Shown piece after piece: positions 13,128 to 25,909 of a stretch of 64,000 bases of DNA. Both the position numbers and the translations under genes were made by a program. The notes beneath the pieces were generated by a model. The model was not told where the DNA came from and did no database searches. It saw only the letters and a program-made list of their open reading frames with translations. Within the stretch, counting starts at the first letter, position 1; each line of letters begins with the position of its first letter. Source of the DNA: Macropodus opercularis (lineage: Eukaryota > Chordata > Actinopteri > Anabantiformes > Osphronemidae); NCBI GenBank assembly GCA_030770545.1, contig CM061100.1:10630501-10694500 (forward strand). The letters run 5' to 3'.

Positions 13128-13247
13128 AGTTGATAAAGCAGCTGGAAGGACCCATGTTTTGTGTGTGAACGATACAGTAGATTTTCTCCTTTGTCAGTGT
13201 GAATTCTCACCAGACGCTACAGCTTCCTTCCACCTACCAAAGACATA

Positions 13248-13750
13248 CAGTACTGTACAAAGAATTCTTTCAAAAATGAAAGTGTTAAACATTTATTTTC
13301 ATAAATGAACAAAATGCAGTGAATGAACAAAAGAGAAATCTAAAACAAATCAATATTTGGTGTGACCACCCTTTGCCTTCAAAACAGCAGCAATTCACAC
13401 TTGCACATAGTTTTTGAAGGAACTCGGCTGGTAGGTTGTTCCAAACATCTTGGAGAACTAACCACAGATCTTCGGTGGATGGAGGGTTTCTCACATCCTT
13501 CTGTCTCTTCATGTGATCCCAGACACACTCCATGATGTTGAGATCCGAGCTCTGTGGGGGCCACGCCATCACTTCCAGTACTTCCAGTACTGATGTAGTA
13601 GCATCAAATATATATATTTGATTTAGGTTTTTCTTTTGTTCGCTCACTTTGCATTTTGGTAATTAACAAAAATAAACAATCTAACAACATCAAACATTCT
13701 TTGTTTACAGCATTTTTTTCACACCTGCCTAAACATTTTGTACAGTACTG
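13248..13750 (-). mobile_element. Internally deleted Tc1-like transposon with TA duplication
   Basis: Both ends carry CAGTACTGTACAAA as inverted copies and are flanked by TA (13,246-13,247 and 13,751-13,752), the target duplication expected of Tc1/mariner elements. The terminal repeats are long (over 100 bp). The right copy keeps a block, TTTAGGCAGGTGTG followed by a TGCTGTAAAC stretch, that has been lost from the left copy at a short ACAAA homology. Between them only the C-terminal end of the transposase survives. At 503 bp it is a non-autonomous, MITE-like derivative. It interrupts an older SINE-like repeat. Confidence 0.9.
13354..13569 (-). pseudogene. C-terminal fragment of Tc1-like transposase
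   Basis: About 72 codons read on the minus strand. WPPQSSDLNIMECVWDHMK aligns with the Tc1 transposase block WPPQSPDLNPIE-x-LW, which contains the third acidic catalytic residue; that glutamate is retained. It continues through DLWLVLQDVWNNLPAEFLQKL and a degenerate end (VNCCCFEGKGWSHQI) corresponding to the family's conserved C-terminal GGHT-type tail. The rest of the catalytic domain and the whole paired-like DNA-binding domain were removed by the internal deletion. The fragment opens directly into the right terminal repeat, so no functional protein is possible. Confidence 0.85.
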
Positions 13751-14431
13751 TATATTTAGATTACTGTGACTCTGAATTGCCCATGGGTATGAGTGTTGTC
13801 TGTCTCTATGTGTGCTGGCCTTGGGATGGACTGGAGCCCTGTCCAGGGTGACAGCTGGGATTGACTTCAGAACCGCCACAACCCTGAACAAGCGGTTTGG
13901 AAAATGGATGGATTTCAGGAGGCTGGTGATTCTCTGATAATCCCAATGCAATGAAAAATGGCTTTAGAGCTAAACAAGAATAGAGGCGAGAATCTATTAT
14001 ATGCTAACATGCTAACAATCCATCCAGTGGTTTTTTTTTTACATATATACTGTAAGAGCGTCCCAGATATGCTGACGAACCAACCGACACCATTAGGCTT
14101 TAGACACACACACAACTGCGTGGCTGAAAATGAAAATAGATTCATTTTGGTTTGCTTTGCCCTTTGCTTCTATATACGGTCACCAAATAAATCCATAGTC
14201 ATTTCCTTTGTGGTCAAGTATAAAAAGCTGAAATGATAGTGTACAATAGTGGCACCAGGCAGCAAGGCAGCCATGAGAACGTGAGGAAGACTTTGGCAGC
14301 TGCTAGTCGCCAGCCCCGCTCTCTCCGCCTCTTCTGTGTTGCTGCCTCCTTATAAATTACAACACCTTGTTGAGGACTGCTCCAATCTGGCAGAGAGAAA
14401 GTTACAGTAGAAAGAGGAAGGGAGTGAGCAC

Positions 14432-14468
14432 AGGAGGGGGGAAAGGGAGGGAGAGAGGGAGGGGAGGG
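14432..14468 (+). repeat. Uninterrupted purine tract
   Basis: 37 bases contain only A and G, mostly GGGA/GAGG units, inside a wider purine-rich zone of about 14,400-14,480. Such tracts can form triplex (H-DNA) structures and are also frequent near promoters. A TATAAATT about 80 bp upstream makes a cryptic promoter conceivable, but nothing confirms it. Confidence 0.8.
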
Positions 14469-16452
14469 TGGGCAGAGGCTTCCTCACAGAGCCCGGAGCT
14501 GTGACTGTGAGAAAAGACTGTTACGCTATCTTCACAGAAGCCCTTAGACCGAGGAAGGATTTTATCTCTCATTCCTCCGGGACTGGAAAAGGCAATAGAA
14601 GGTTATTTCCTGAGAAGTAAAGCAAAGGAGGAGAAAGTGGGGAGACAGAGAGAGGGATGAAAAAAAAGAGTGAGGAGACTTTCTGAGTTTGTGGGATCTA
14701 GGATGGGAAATAACCAACCCAAAGCGACAAAGAAACACAAGAAAACACAAACACGGCCCACTGCGGTAACCCGCCATCCCCACCTTTTCACACTGTGATT
14801 TCCACAACAAAAACCATCCACGTGGCATTTGAAGTGCCACTGGGTCACAGGCGGAGACGCACAAGAGCAAGAAGTGAAAGAAATACAGAACTTAGACTTA
14901 ATGTCCTGCCACTTCCAAACACAGACGCTTTCTTAGTCAAAGCCAAACAGGACGGACGGCTACCACAAGGAGAGGCGCGAAGGCAAAAGCCGGAGTCCAC
15001 GATTGAACCGGAGAGCACAAATAGAGAACGAGTCTTCAAAAAGACCCAGCACTGGAGCTGGGTCAAGTTTTCCTCCTTTTACTCCATCGCTGAGTGTCTG
15101 GAGTCCCTCAGTTCTTTGATGTTATTTTATCTCCAATAAATGTAAACAGATCAACAGTTGGAGCAGAGCAACAGAAGTGCTGCTCATATTACTGCCAGTC
15201 CATCAGTGGATTGGCCACACAAGGTCTTGCTCCTCATCGTCACCCGACCTGCTTCGTTTTGTAGAAGGGTGCGAGCACAAAGCAGGAAGCTTGATCTGTA
15301 ATTAGTTTTTTTTTTCCTGCTTGTCTCAGACCTGTACTTTCTTGTCAGTTGAGAAACACACTCCCAGGATGTGCTCCCGTTGCTCTCCTCTCTCTGCCCT
15401 TGAAAAATTATCTTATTGCAGGAGAAGATGCCTTTAGGGGCACTTGTAGAAGAACTTCACTCCCTTCGCTGGCCCCTGTTTTCTAACGTGTGACGAGAGT
15501 CCTGGACAAGCAGTGTGTGTTGGTGTTTTTTGCGAGGCCTCTACCTATTTGCACACACTGCCTTGTCTGTGCCTCATTCATTCTCACTGCCCGTGTTAGA
15601 GGAATTTTTCCCAGGCGTTCGATGCGCGTTGCTAGCGTCGCCAGGTGCTGCAGAATGAACCTTTCTGCACGGCTGCTCTGTTTCACGCAAACTCCCTCTG
15701 TAGGATGTTACACGTGAACAATGAGCAGACGCTGTGCACGCGGCAGACAAAGGCCCAAGTCAAAGTGTGTGAGAACTTAAATACAGCAATCCCATCGGGT
15801 TCGTTCTCCGTTCGCCCTCCGTCTTTGGAAACACGAGAGAAAGATAACTCGTCGTACTGCTCTCCATCTCGCTGTGGAAAACATGATTACTTTTTGTCCC
15901 AAACTCCTTGTGCATCTGTTATTGTTCTTCTGGCTAAGCTCTCTTTTCATTTCCCATTATTCTTTGAAGCCATAACAACAAAGACATGGTGATGTAAAAT
16001 CTGCACATTGCATCTTAAGTTATCGTGGGTCTTTAGAAATGAAGAGAAGCACATTTAAAGGGCACAAAATACTGTGAGTGTCAGGTTTAGTATGTGAAGC
16101 AAACTATAGAGGGCATTGCGAAGATTCAATACATGCATTTTGCAACACATATAGTCCACAAGTGCATGAGCTTCCCTGTGGATATTGACTTTCTAGCAAA
16201 ACAAGGGAAATGAAAATAAATTATGCAAGCAAATACAGTTGTTAGTATAGCAAAAAAAAAAAAAAAACGAAACCTCAAAAGATCTCTACAGGCTCTGACT
16301 AATTTCATTGTTTCCAGACAAACGAAAACAAAATAAAAGAAGAAGTCGGACTCTCTCAATGAGTTCACAGCAGGCAACCACGCGAGAAACAGCAACAAGC
16401 TGTGGCCTACACAGCTGCATACACAGCACAGGGTCGGACACTTTTTTTTTCT

Positions 16453-16465
16453 CCCCCCCCCCCCC
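16453..16465. repeat. Poly-C run
   Basis: C13 follows a T9 run; simple sequence. Confidence 0.9.
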
Positions 16466-16918
16466 TTCATCTTTTAATATTAAATATTCCCTCTTATCCT
16501 TGGCATGGAGCTATAAGCGCTTCAGGTTGGGACGGGGAAGGGACGGCGAGAGAAAGTGCATGCTTTTATTTCTTCCCCTCTCTAGGAAACTAGCTATATT
16601 TAGACATGGGCACATTAAAGAATAACACCCCCGACACCCACATATCACTCCCAATAAATCACATTATGAGAAAACAGCAAGAGTAAAGAAAATTAGAAAG
16701 AGCTGTAAAGATGAACCGGTCAGTCCTTAAGTGATAAGATATTCACAGCTCGGCCTGCTCGGTGTTTCAGCTTTGACTTGTCAGTTCATCAGTTGACCAT
16801 AGCGTCAAAAGCTGCGATGAAGTTTGCAAACTAATTAAAGTCCAAAAATGACACTTTTTGAAAATAAGGGTAACTCGCTGGTATCTGTTATTTATTTTCC
16901 GCTGATGGTGTCACTCGC

Positions 16919-16936
16919 TGTGTGTGTGTGTGTGTG
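16919..16936. repeat. (TG)9 microsatellite
   Basis: A perfect dinucleotide array. Confidence 0.9.
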
Positions 16937-18479
16937 GACCGCTCTAGTTGCTTTCTATTAAAACGTGCGCATGCAAAGTGTTGGGAATGACCGATTACAT
17001 TACGTAATCCATGCGTGGAGCTTGTGAATAAAGGAGGTTGACGTGATGCCAGAGTTGGAAAAGCACTGCTCTGCTTTTTTTTGCCGTTTCTACGTGTTTG
17101 TGTATGTGCTGTACAACATAAACACACTACACAATGACTCTTGTCTTGATTTGTCTGTCATGAAGGATGACATTTGCCATCTTCTGTCATCTTTTAGTGT
17201 GTTGCTGGTCCTCCCATTAGACTAGCTGTCTGTGTTAATGTTTTATCAGGCCTTTCTGGCCCATTCATCACCCTCCTTTGTGTGGATGCCAGAGAGGCAT
17301 CAGGCCATGGGAACCCCGTGTTTCCAAAGGACTAGTGACTGTGTGAACCTGAGCTTTATTAATAAACAAAAGCTGATGTGTTTGAAGCCTGAGAACCTAC
17401 AAGCGATGAGACCCACATTCAGAATTTGACAAGGCAGGAGTCGAAGTGTCAGAGCCACAGTTGGTGTCATTTGGAATGAAGCGATGGACTCCAAACCGGC
17501 CTGGGGGTGCTCATCAGTACTTGTCACCAAGCTGGCTTCATTAGTCACTGTCCAGATGACAGGGGCTCTTGTAAAGGATACCTCACCCCCCGTGGAGAGC
17601 CAAGTGTCGTCGCAAATAGGCCGCTGACCTCTAGAGCATCTCTTATCCTCTGGGGGCAGAGTGGGGGAAGTCGAAGATGAGGACAGGCATAAGTGGGGTG
17701 AGGGTGCGCAGACCGCAGGGCACAGCGAGGCCAGGGCCTCTCCAGAAAGGAGAATCCTGGACGCTAACCTGCCCCTGACCCCATCTGTACAATGAAGTTA
17801 GCTGACCGGCGATTCCTACACGCGCTGATGAAAATGGCAGATTCCCCAGAGGGATAGAGCAAGAGACAGACAGGCCAAAGAAAAAAAAAAAACAACTCTG
17901 GAACCCCTCTGAAGGAGAATGGGATACCCAGCAGTGACATGCTAATCCTCTCGGTTGATGATTAGGCGTAGAGGGAATGGAGAGGTTGGAAAAGCAAAAA
18001 ATGAAACGATGAAGGGAATAAAAAAAAAAAAACAACTTGTCAGCTTTTTGATGTCCCTGGCTTTTGATTCTGTCTCACTGCTGCGCTATGTAAATGACAG
18101 CAGCTCCGTCAAAGTGGAGGTGTCTGTCCAACACGCGGACGTGTGATGGGCGATGACGCTTTGATGTCGAGGTTCTGTCTGGATCTTCAGTGAGACACAA
18201 CACACATGTGCTTTTTGATATTCATTTAATGCACCTCTTGAAAGGCAAAGTCACAGACAATGGATGCTCACTTATGCTCTGTTATAAATCCATGACCAAT
18301 AATAATTCGTGCAGTAGGTGTTTTCTATGCTACTAAGCTACAAGATCATGTTGCAGCGCTGCGTATGTCTGAATGAATGAACATGGTGACACAGAACAAT
18401 AAATACCACCTGTTGACAACAATCCATTAGACAGACTTGTACATCACTGCAGTACAATGGCAGACTTCACCTGCCAAAG

Positions 18480-18850
18480 GCTTCTATATGGTGTTTGAGC
18501 CCCTCGCAGGCGCACACAGCAGACTGAGGGGCTGTGCTTTGCGCGTATCGACTGTAAAAGCTTGGGGAGAGGAAGAGTGGCCCAGGAAGTCCCCCCCCTG
18601 TTTCTTCACACTTTAACTGGAAAACCTTATCTCATTCACGTGCCTCCTTTTGTGCTCGCCACAAATAGCGCGCTCAATCGCATTATCATTACAGAGGAAA
18701 TCAGTCATATTAAGCCTCGGCGCCGTCGTTTGCCCCGCAATCTCAGCCGGGCTCTGCCAAGCCAGCGTAGCAGGACATAAGACGCATGTGAAATGAGATT
18801 TGCATAAACAGTGTTGCTCAGTCATTTATTTATCTTCCCTCCCTCGGCTA
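18480..18850. promoter_or_regulatory. Candidate conserved regulatory block
   Basis: The block stands out by dense, well-formed factor motifs and elevated CpG compared with flanking AT-rich DNA: a GATA-type CTTATCT at 18,626-18,632, an E-box CACGTG at 18,637-18,642, TAAT/ATTA-containing sequence around 18,683-18,690, and an exact octamer complement ATTTGCAT at 18,798-18,805. Its frame on either strand has no coding sense. It lies 7.5 kb upstream of the rxra promoter and could be a distal enhancer. Sequence alone cannot show conservation, so this is an inference. Confidence 0.3.
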
Positions 18851-21800
18851 AAAAATAAAAAATAAATAAGAGGCACCGGCTGCTCGCTGTGCACGTTCGT
18901 AAGAATGCATCGAACAGGTGTTGATTGGTTGGGACTTCGGTGATGATAATAATGTAATAAAGGCATAATGGCCTCGTCGTGCTTTCAGACGTGGAGAGAG
19001 GGGGAAATATACGGGAGCAGGTGTTTAGTGTAAATCATTACATTGCTAATGGGCTCATGACATCAGTGTTTTTCTATTAGCAAAGAGAAGGCGGTAAAGA
19101 CGTGTGTGGGGGTTGAGTGTCCGCTAAAGTATTTCTGATCAAACACTCAACTGACAGAGTAGCATGTCTCCGCCACCCACCAAACACCAAGCCGAGACCT
19201 GTTTACAAAGAAAACAGGACACGAGGATTAGTCATCCTGATGTGTCTGTGACACACTGTGTCTCTATTAGCTTTCTCCTTCTGAGTGGTTGTTTACTTTC
19301 TGCTGTGGCACCGAAATATTGTTTCTTTTAAAGCTCAGTGCTTGGAATACTGGACTGCCTGAAGTGTAGCTGGGTCCGCAGCAAATAAACATGTTGTTTT
19401 CAGCCGGTTTCCCAACAGTACAACACTCTGTCAGGTTCCTGTTGCTTGTCTGTGTTGATAGCAGAGGTTCATCATTTATTTGATATGTTGATATTATTTG
19501 CTATATTTCATAAAATGCATATAGCTCATAAACCAATGCTAAACCAGAGACTGACAGAAATACATTGATTGAAGATTTTGCCCACTACTGGGTAATTTAC
19601 CAACCAGTTACTACATCAAAGTATTTATCAACCAACCAGCTGTATTACTTGTAATAAATCTTCTCTTTCCAATACACTCAGATGTTTGACTGGCGCATCT
19701 TGACTGGCCGTAATTTGGTGTGTGTGTGCGTGACTGATGACAGCAAGTAGATCAAGCATCTGTGTGTTTCTCTATGAATAATGAGCGTGGGTGTGCGCAG
19801 ACTTTTCCGGAGCCGTGTTTGTGTCTTTATGTGTGTGTGTAAACCCGAACATGGAAACTTACGCTTGCCTTTGTCCGTGTACTGTATATGTATAAAAATG
19901 TGTGTGAATCCTTTTGTCTTGCGTGCTTAAAAGGGATCTGCGCGTGGGTGTGTGTGTGTGTGTGTTTGTGTTCCCATTGGACAGGAGCAGACTATAGGCT
20001 GGGGCTGAAGGCTCATGTTATACTCTGCTACAGTTCACTGAAGGACCCACTCTCCGCTGACAGCCCCCGCCTCCCCCCCCTGGTTTTCATCTGAAATTTC
20101 ATAGATGCATTCGGGCAGCTCAATGACAACACGTCTCTATTCCTGCTCTAAAAACCTCCCAGCGCCGAGCGAACCTCCTTGCTAAGCTTAAAATTGGCAT
20201 GCTGGGACTATCGCTTCACTCATCTTTTGTGGTTTGAAAGCCTATTGAAAACTTTTTTTTTTTACTTTGTCATTGGGAGAAGACGAGAGGCACTTTCATA
20301 CAAACTTAAAGAAAAAAGAAAAAGAAAGGATGGCTCTTATTCTTAGCATATTGTGGGGGAGGAAAGCTGCAGTTTGTTGCATAAAGTTTTTTTTAAATTA
20401 ATTATTTACATAAATCTGTCTGGGTCTACATTCCTTTTATAGCTCTTAAACTAAACAGTAGCGTGAGAGCAAATCTTTAATTTTCTTTTACTTTTTACCA
20501 AAATGACTGGCCTAAGCCTAGATTATAATTTATTAGTTATTTCCTGTGTAGGGAAGGAACAGCATCTGGAAGGTTCCTTGCCTCTGAGGTGTGAAGGAGG
20601 CCCTGTTCTTATTTTTCCTCCCCTGCAGCAAAGTCTCTTTTGAGGGGGTGGGAGGGTGTGTGCAGAGGGGCTGTGGACAAAAAGGAAGAAGGTTAATCAC
20701 TTCTGCAACAGGACAGGCTTCCCCTTGAAGTGGGAGACAGTGGTAGGAAGTGTCCAGATTTATGGGGCTTGGTAGCCGGTCACTGTAGCCGCCTTCACCG
20801 TGGCAGTTGACCAGCAGACAGAAGGGGAGAGTGTGAGCGAAGCTGTAAATCAGGGCGAGAGTGTGGCTCAGACATGCTCACAGTTCAGATAGTGTGTGAA
20901 GGCTCTCTGACAAAGAAGAGCTCTGATATGGCAAACTTTGAAAAAACCTTTTGAGAAAGTCACGATGCACCAATACAAAAGAAATTATTTAATACAATAC
21001 AAAAAACATGTTAATTTACAACGTAAAAACGTATGCGGAGAGCAACCACTTCTTCCAAGGCTGCAGGTTCTTATTCTTCTATTTTAATAATACAAAAATG
21101 TTGAATGGCTTCTCCCTGTACCTGGAGCTTGGTAAAAATGCTCATAATGGCAAACTGGTTGGTTGCCATGGTTTCTGGTCATATCATGTCAAGGAAATTG
21201 AAAGCTCGTATGATGAGTAACTGCACAAAACGTTCATTTCGTCAGTCGCAGTGTCAGGTTTGATGGTGTGCCACTGATAACATCAACGCTTTGGAAAGCT
21301 CGGCGATAAGGCCTCGTTAAATCTTGTTTTTAATTACGCTGAGCCTTAGTGAAAGGTTTTACCCCAACAAAGTGTATTTAAATGAAGCAGTATTGTGATT
21401 ATAGTTTGATTTATTCCAACATATCTGTTGCATAAATGTAGTGATACATTTTTTTTAAATGTGTGGTGGTCTCTGCATTTGATTTTCACCAGTTAAGAAT
21501 CTTTTGATAGCCTGCTAATTAAGACCGACTAACCCCAGCAGCAGCGACATAAGCTCTGGTGCGAATTGTTAATCCAGACAAATAACATCCCAGTTAGTAT
21601 CTGCGTCCCCTGAGCTACATGCCCTGATATCTCCCTTCCTTTCAGACACAGGAAAAATGACTTTGATTTCAGTGAAGAAACATTTATTACCTCCATCACA
21701 TCCGCCGTGTCTGAGTCACAGAGGTTTATTACTAGCTTTGGTCTCGCCTGCATGTGTGCCTCGGCCTTCGGGGGCCGTTCTATAGGTGAGCGTGCAGGAA

Positions 21801-22140
21801 GCCACAGAAGAGGTGTCCTGTTACGCTACACTTCAGTCTAATGTTCCTCTCAGTGAAACGACTCTCTCGATCTCTTTCGAGCGCCATTGAGTCTATTTTC
21901 CTTCCCAGGCGGTCTGAGGATCGCATAACGTGCAGCACGCACATGTGTGAAGCGTGTGTAAATATAAAGCGCTTGGACGCGTAGAAGCGTTACATCCGTA
22001 GCCTGATTCGAGCTGGTATCAGCTGGTATTCAGCAGAGCTTAACAGTGTCAGCTGAGGGGTGGTCTCTAGTCATGTTTGACTGCTGTGCCCACATGCACT
22101 CTGGCCTGGTTAGACCATCCGTCTTTGCAGCGGCTATTAG

Positions 22141-22152
22141 CCCCCCCCCCCC
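22141..22152. repeat. Poly-C run
   Basis: C12, simple sequence. Confidence 0.9.
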
Positions 22153-23656
22153 GCCCCTCACTGAACGTGCACTGTGCCCCGTGTGTACACAAGATCTCTG
22201 GCCTCAGCGGGGAATGTTTACCCAGCTGAAGTCCAACAGTGTCACACTCTCTCCCAACTGTACTGTTCTGACTGGAAAGGAAGTCACTTAGGACACATCT
22301 ATTGACCAACAGATCAGACACAGAGAGCGAATCTGGTCTGTAAAACGAGTCGACATAAAGGTATTGCAGAAATGTGAACGTGAAAGTGTGCTCACATCTG
22401 TATTCTGAGAGTCTACGCACAGGGTGATGCTTGAATGTCCGTTTTTTCTTTTCAAATTTCCCAATTATAAAATATCTGAATTCTAAAAAACAAAACTCTG
22501 GCTGGAAAATTCAATTGAGTTCATCGAGCCTAAATTGAACTGGTTATGTCACCTGAACTTTTTCTAACCTCCCAATATGCACTTACATCATCTGTCCTCT
22601 TTCAACTTCTCACCAAAAAAAAAAAAATGTTTGACTACACCTTCAACCCTTTGCACAGCCATAATTCACCCTCTCAATCTGTCAGCTCCAGCAGCACAGT
22701 AGCTCCATCACTGTGCAATAACGCTGGACTCAATCGTAGGTAAGACGATGATGCTCTGCAGGGACGGTGATTCTCCCCTCTGAGATAAAACCAGCTTCTG
22801 CCAAGTGCGGACCAGATTTATCACTGTGTCTTTTTAAATGTAGCCAATTTCACTTTAATATGATATTAAGGAATGATGCATGACTAGGCTTCAGATGTTC
22901 CCATTCAGGGAGTCTCTTCTGCCCGTGGCAGCATTCGAAACCCAGTGCGGTGAGCCAGCGCTACAGCTGATGTAATGTTCTATAGAGATAACAGCCCTGA
23001 GCAGAATAGGCTCTGATCATTTAGGAAAATATTGTGCTTTTTTTTTTTTTTCCCCCTTCTTTCAAACTACCATCTCCTGGCCCTGCGCCTGGAATCACGG
23101 CATCCATCAATTTGATTTGATGGGCAGATATCCGCAAAAGCTCTTATCACCTGCAATGAAAGAGGCTCAGTATGTAGAATCTGCAGAGAAAACTAGGGCT
23201 GTGCTTATGAGGTGAATTGGCTTTGTAAGGACATCATTTGGAACCTGAATTGTTTTAGTCATTTGGGTTTTATGGATTGTGTATTTATTCTTACTTTATG
23301 GCATCAAAAATAGGAGCTGTTATGAAAAGGTATAGTTTTAAAATATAGCTGTCGTCCATGAATTGCTCTTCTCGCATCCTTTACCCATTTAACACAAATA
23401 TCGCATTGTATATACAGAAAAAATGAACTTTGATCGTATGTTTTATGATCATCAGGTTAGACAGTGGTTTTTAGATGTTTTTTTTTTTTTTCACTTAAAC
23501 CAAAACTTCAGGTTTCGGCCATGTATGCGCTGCTGTGTGTGCAGCGTTCCCTCTTCCTTCCTCAGTGTGCGTCTCCAGGGTTCAGTGTGTCAGTTCTTGT
23601 TGATTTCCTGCAGGGGAAGTTGCCTCAGCGCTATCCTCAGACAAAGCCCTGACCTC

Positions 23657-23676
23657 GGGGGGGGGGGGGGGGGGGG
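23657..23676. repeat. Poly-G run
   Basis: G20, simple sequence; the length is probably uncertain in the assembly. Confidence 0.9.
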
Positions 23677-24819
23677 TTAAGGAATGTGAACCCAGAGGCT
23701 GTGACGATCGAGACCTTCCCCTCGGGGTGGACAATGCTGTACACCTCAGCAAACGCCCTAATGATCTCTCGCGCTTTTGTGTCCGTCATAGCGCTTCATT
23801 TCAATCACACTCCAATCAAATGGTCACAATAAGTCAAATTACCTTCTACTTTTTCTTTTTTTTTTATCGACTTTGGAATTGTAAGCGTGGAAAGGCTCAC
23901 ATTTCTGCTGGTTATGGCTTCACGAATAACTTTCCATCATTCCATTAATGTAAACAATACATTTGAACCGGTACAACATTACATCAGTTAAAACGCAGTG
24001 TATGTTTATCTGTACATTCCTCAAGACTGGAAACCGTTGTCATTACCAGTGAAAGAGGCCATAATCGCTTTTAGCGATGAGCTTGTTGTGAATGGTTAAA
24101 GTACAAAGGAGAGCAAAAGGCCCCTGTCTCATTTATCACCCACTTTAAGAGAAGGCGAAAGAGGAGGTGGGGGGCTGTCAAAGCAACCGTAGCTGAGTGT
24201 ATGGTAGCAGTGGTGGTCTCTCATCCCCTGAGGCCCAAACACATTGCTTTAAAGGGGAAAGAAAGAGGAAAAATAACAGCGCCAAGAGATATTGCAATTA
24301 AAAGTGTTGTGCAGAGCCTAGGCCTCCACGAGCAGAGAGGTGCGAGGCATTGACGAGGGCCGCAACAGCCTCCAGAGAATTTATATGCATGGGGGTGAAG
24401 GGTCAGACCGCTATTAATCATGACCCAAGCTGAGGATTAAATAGCTTGGTGTAGCCGGCACATGAGAGAACTCAGCCTGATGGAGGTGTTTTAAAAGACC
24501 GCCGCGTCTGTCTTCGGTTACAGACTGAAAACCTAGAGGCGAGAAAAAGTACTGTAGGATGTCCAGTCTGCTCCTCCATCCCTCCCTCCCTCCCTCAGCA
24601 TCCACCCAGCCACTTAAGTCACTTCAGGTACGGTCGTGCGGACGTGACATCGTCTGATGACTGATTACTGTTTGCTTGGAAGACGTGTTAAACAATCTTC
24701 TATAAATCAGGATTCGTTTTCCTCTCCGTCACACCTACAGGTACACAGACAAATTCTCTCACACTCATACACACAAACACACCTTGAATCAGTGCCCAGT
24801 CAGACTTAACTTTTCTCCC

Positions 24820-24838
24820 TTTTTTTTTTTTTTTTTTT
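24820..24838. repeat. Poly-T run
   Basis: T19, simple sequence. Confidence 0.9.
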
Positions 24839-25887
24839 GCACCACTGGCTTTGATCTTTGATGTGCCATGCATTGCATTAATTATGTATCTCGCCTCAGT
24901 GCAAACGTGGCGAACACCTTCAAGTACTTAATAAGAGCAGGCTCATCGGCCCAGAGGATGGCCGCGGGAGGCGCGTGTGCGAGTATACCACATCCCTGGC
25001 TCTTATATGCATTGCATAAGGGATTTAATACTATGGGGAAAAGTCTGCATGTGTGGTGCTCTTCAATCTGGGCCAAAGAAGGGACATTTTTCACTCTTCT
25101 GAAACATCGCCTGTGTGTGTATATGTGTGTGTGTGTGGGAGAGAGAGTGTGTGTGCAGGACTGAGAGTTGAAAGAACGAGGAGAGAGGGAAGAGGGAGCC
25201 CACCCAGATGAAGGGGGGGGGGGGCATATTTGGCATATATTTGGCACTAAATTCAAAGTCCGTGCGCGTGTTTTCATACCAGACTGGAAAAATAATAGCA
25301 CAAATTTTGTAAACATTAACAGGTGTACTGCCATTGTTGAATGTGTTACACCTTGGTCTGGATTTATTTAAAAAATATATATTTTTAAGAATACAAGCAC
25401 AGAATATCATTGTTTGGACTGTTATAATATCTGGTTTTAATAAGTATTTAATCGTAACGGTCAAGCAAATCTACTTTAATGTATCTGATTAGTAGAATAC
25501 AATAAAATATTCTGTATTTGGTAGCAAATCGTGAGTATTTACATAGAGGTAAACTAATTGTTTGCTTCAGTGGCGAGTAAATGCAGTGGAAACATCCCCA
25601 ACAGCCCTGATTCAACAGGTGTGACCAGGTTAAAATAACAGCAGATAAGCAGCGAGAAGAACAAGTGGGTGTTGCCAGGGTGAACAAGGGCCCACACGTG
25701 GTTTAGAGAACGTCAGCGTCGAGGAAAACTGTAAATATTGAAAATATATTTCGACGCGTGCTGTATATTGACTCTCTGTCTTGAGCGTTATTAATTTGCA
25801 GCGCGTGATAGGGGCTCCCCGGTCGCGCGAGCGGCGTCGCTGCGGCGTGGCCGTGCGTCGGTGGGAGTACCCCCTGCGCGGGTCCCC

Positions 25888-25909
25888 TTTTTTTTTTTTT
25901 TTTTTTTTT
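25888..25909. repeat. Poly-T tract in the promoter
   Basis: T22 within the CpG island. Poly(dA:dT) of this length typically resists nucleosomes and may help keep the promoter open. Confidence 0.9.

Larger units (their letters stand above)
13128..13914 (+). mobile_element. SINE-like repeat split by a Tc1 insertion
   Basis: The two halves of one retroposon of the same family as the 4.9-kb copy flank the transposon at 13,248-13,750. The left half ends CTTCCTTCCACCTACCAAAGACA-TA. The right half resumes TA-TATTTAGATTACTGTGACTCTGAATTGCCC, with GTCTGTCTCTATGTG, GGATGGACTGG and CCTGTCCAGGGTG, and finishes with AACAAGCGG and AAAATGGATGGA at 13,901-13,912. In the family layout CCAAAGACATGCAGGTTAGGTT is continuous, so the break falls where the Tc1 element integrated. 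The left boundary is approximate. Confidence 0.75.
13915..25779. other. Upstream non-coding DNA, no gene recognised
   Basis: No exon or RNA gene could be supported. Content worth noting is a purine tract at 14,432-14,468 with a TATAAATT near 14,350, a polyadenylation-type AATAAA near 15,135, microsatellites near 16,919 and 19,949, poly-C at 16,453 and 22,141, G20 at 23,657, T19 at 24,820, and a block of denser motif and CpG content at 18,480-18,850. GC-richer blocks without recognisable coding sense also occur around 15,590-15,700 and 17,590-17,850. Confidence 0.6.
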
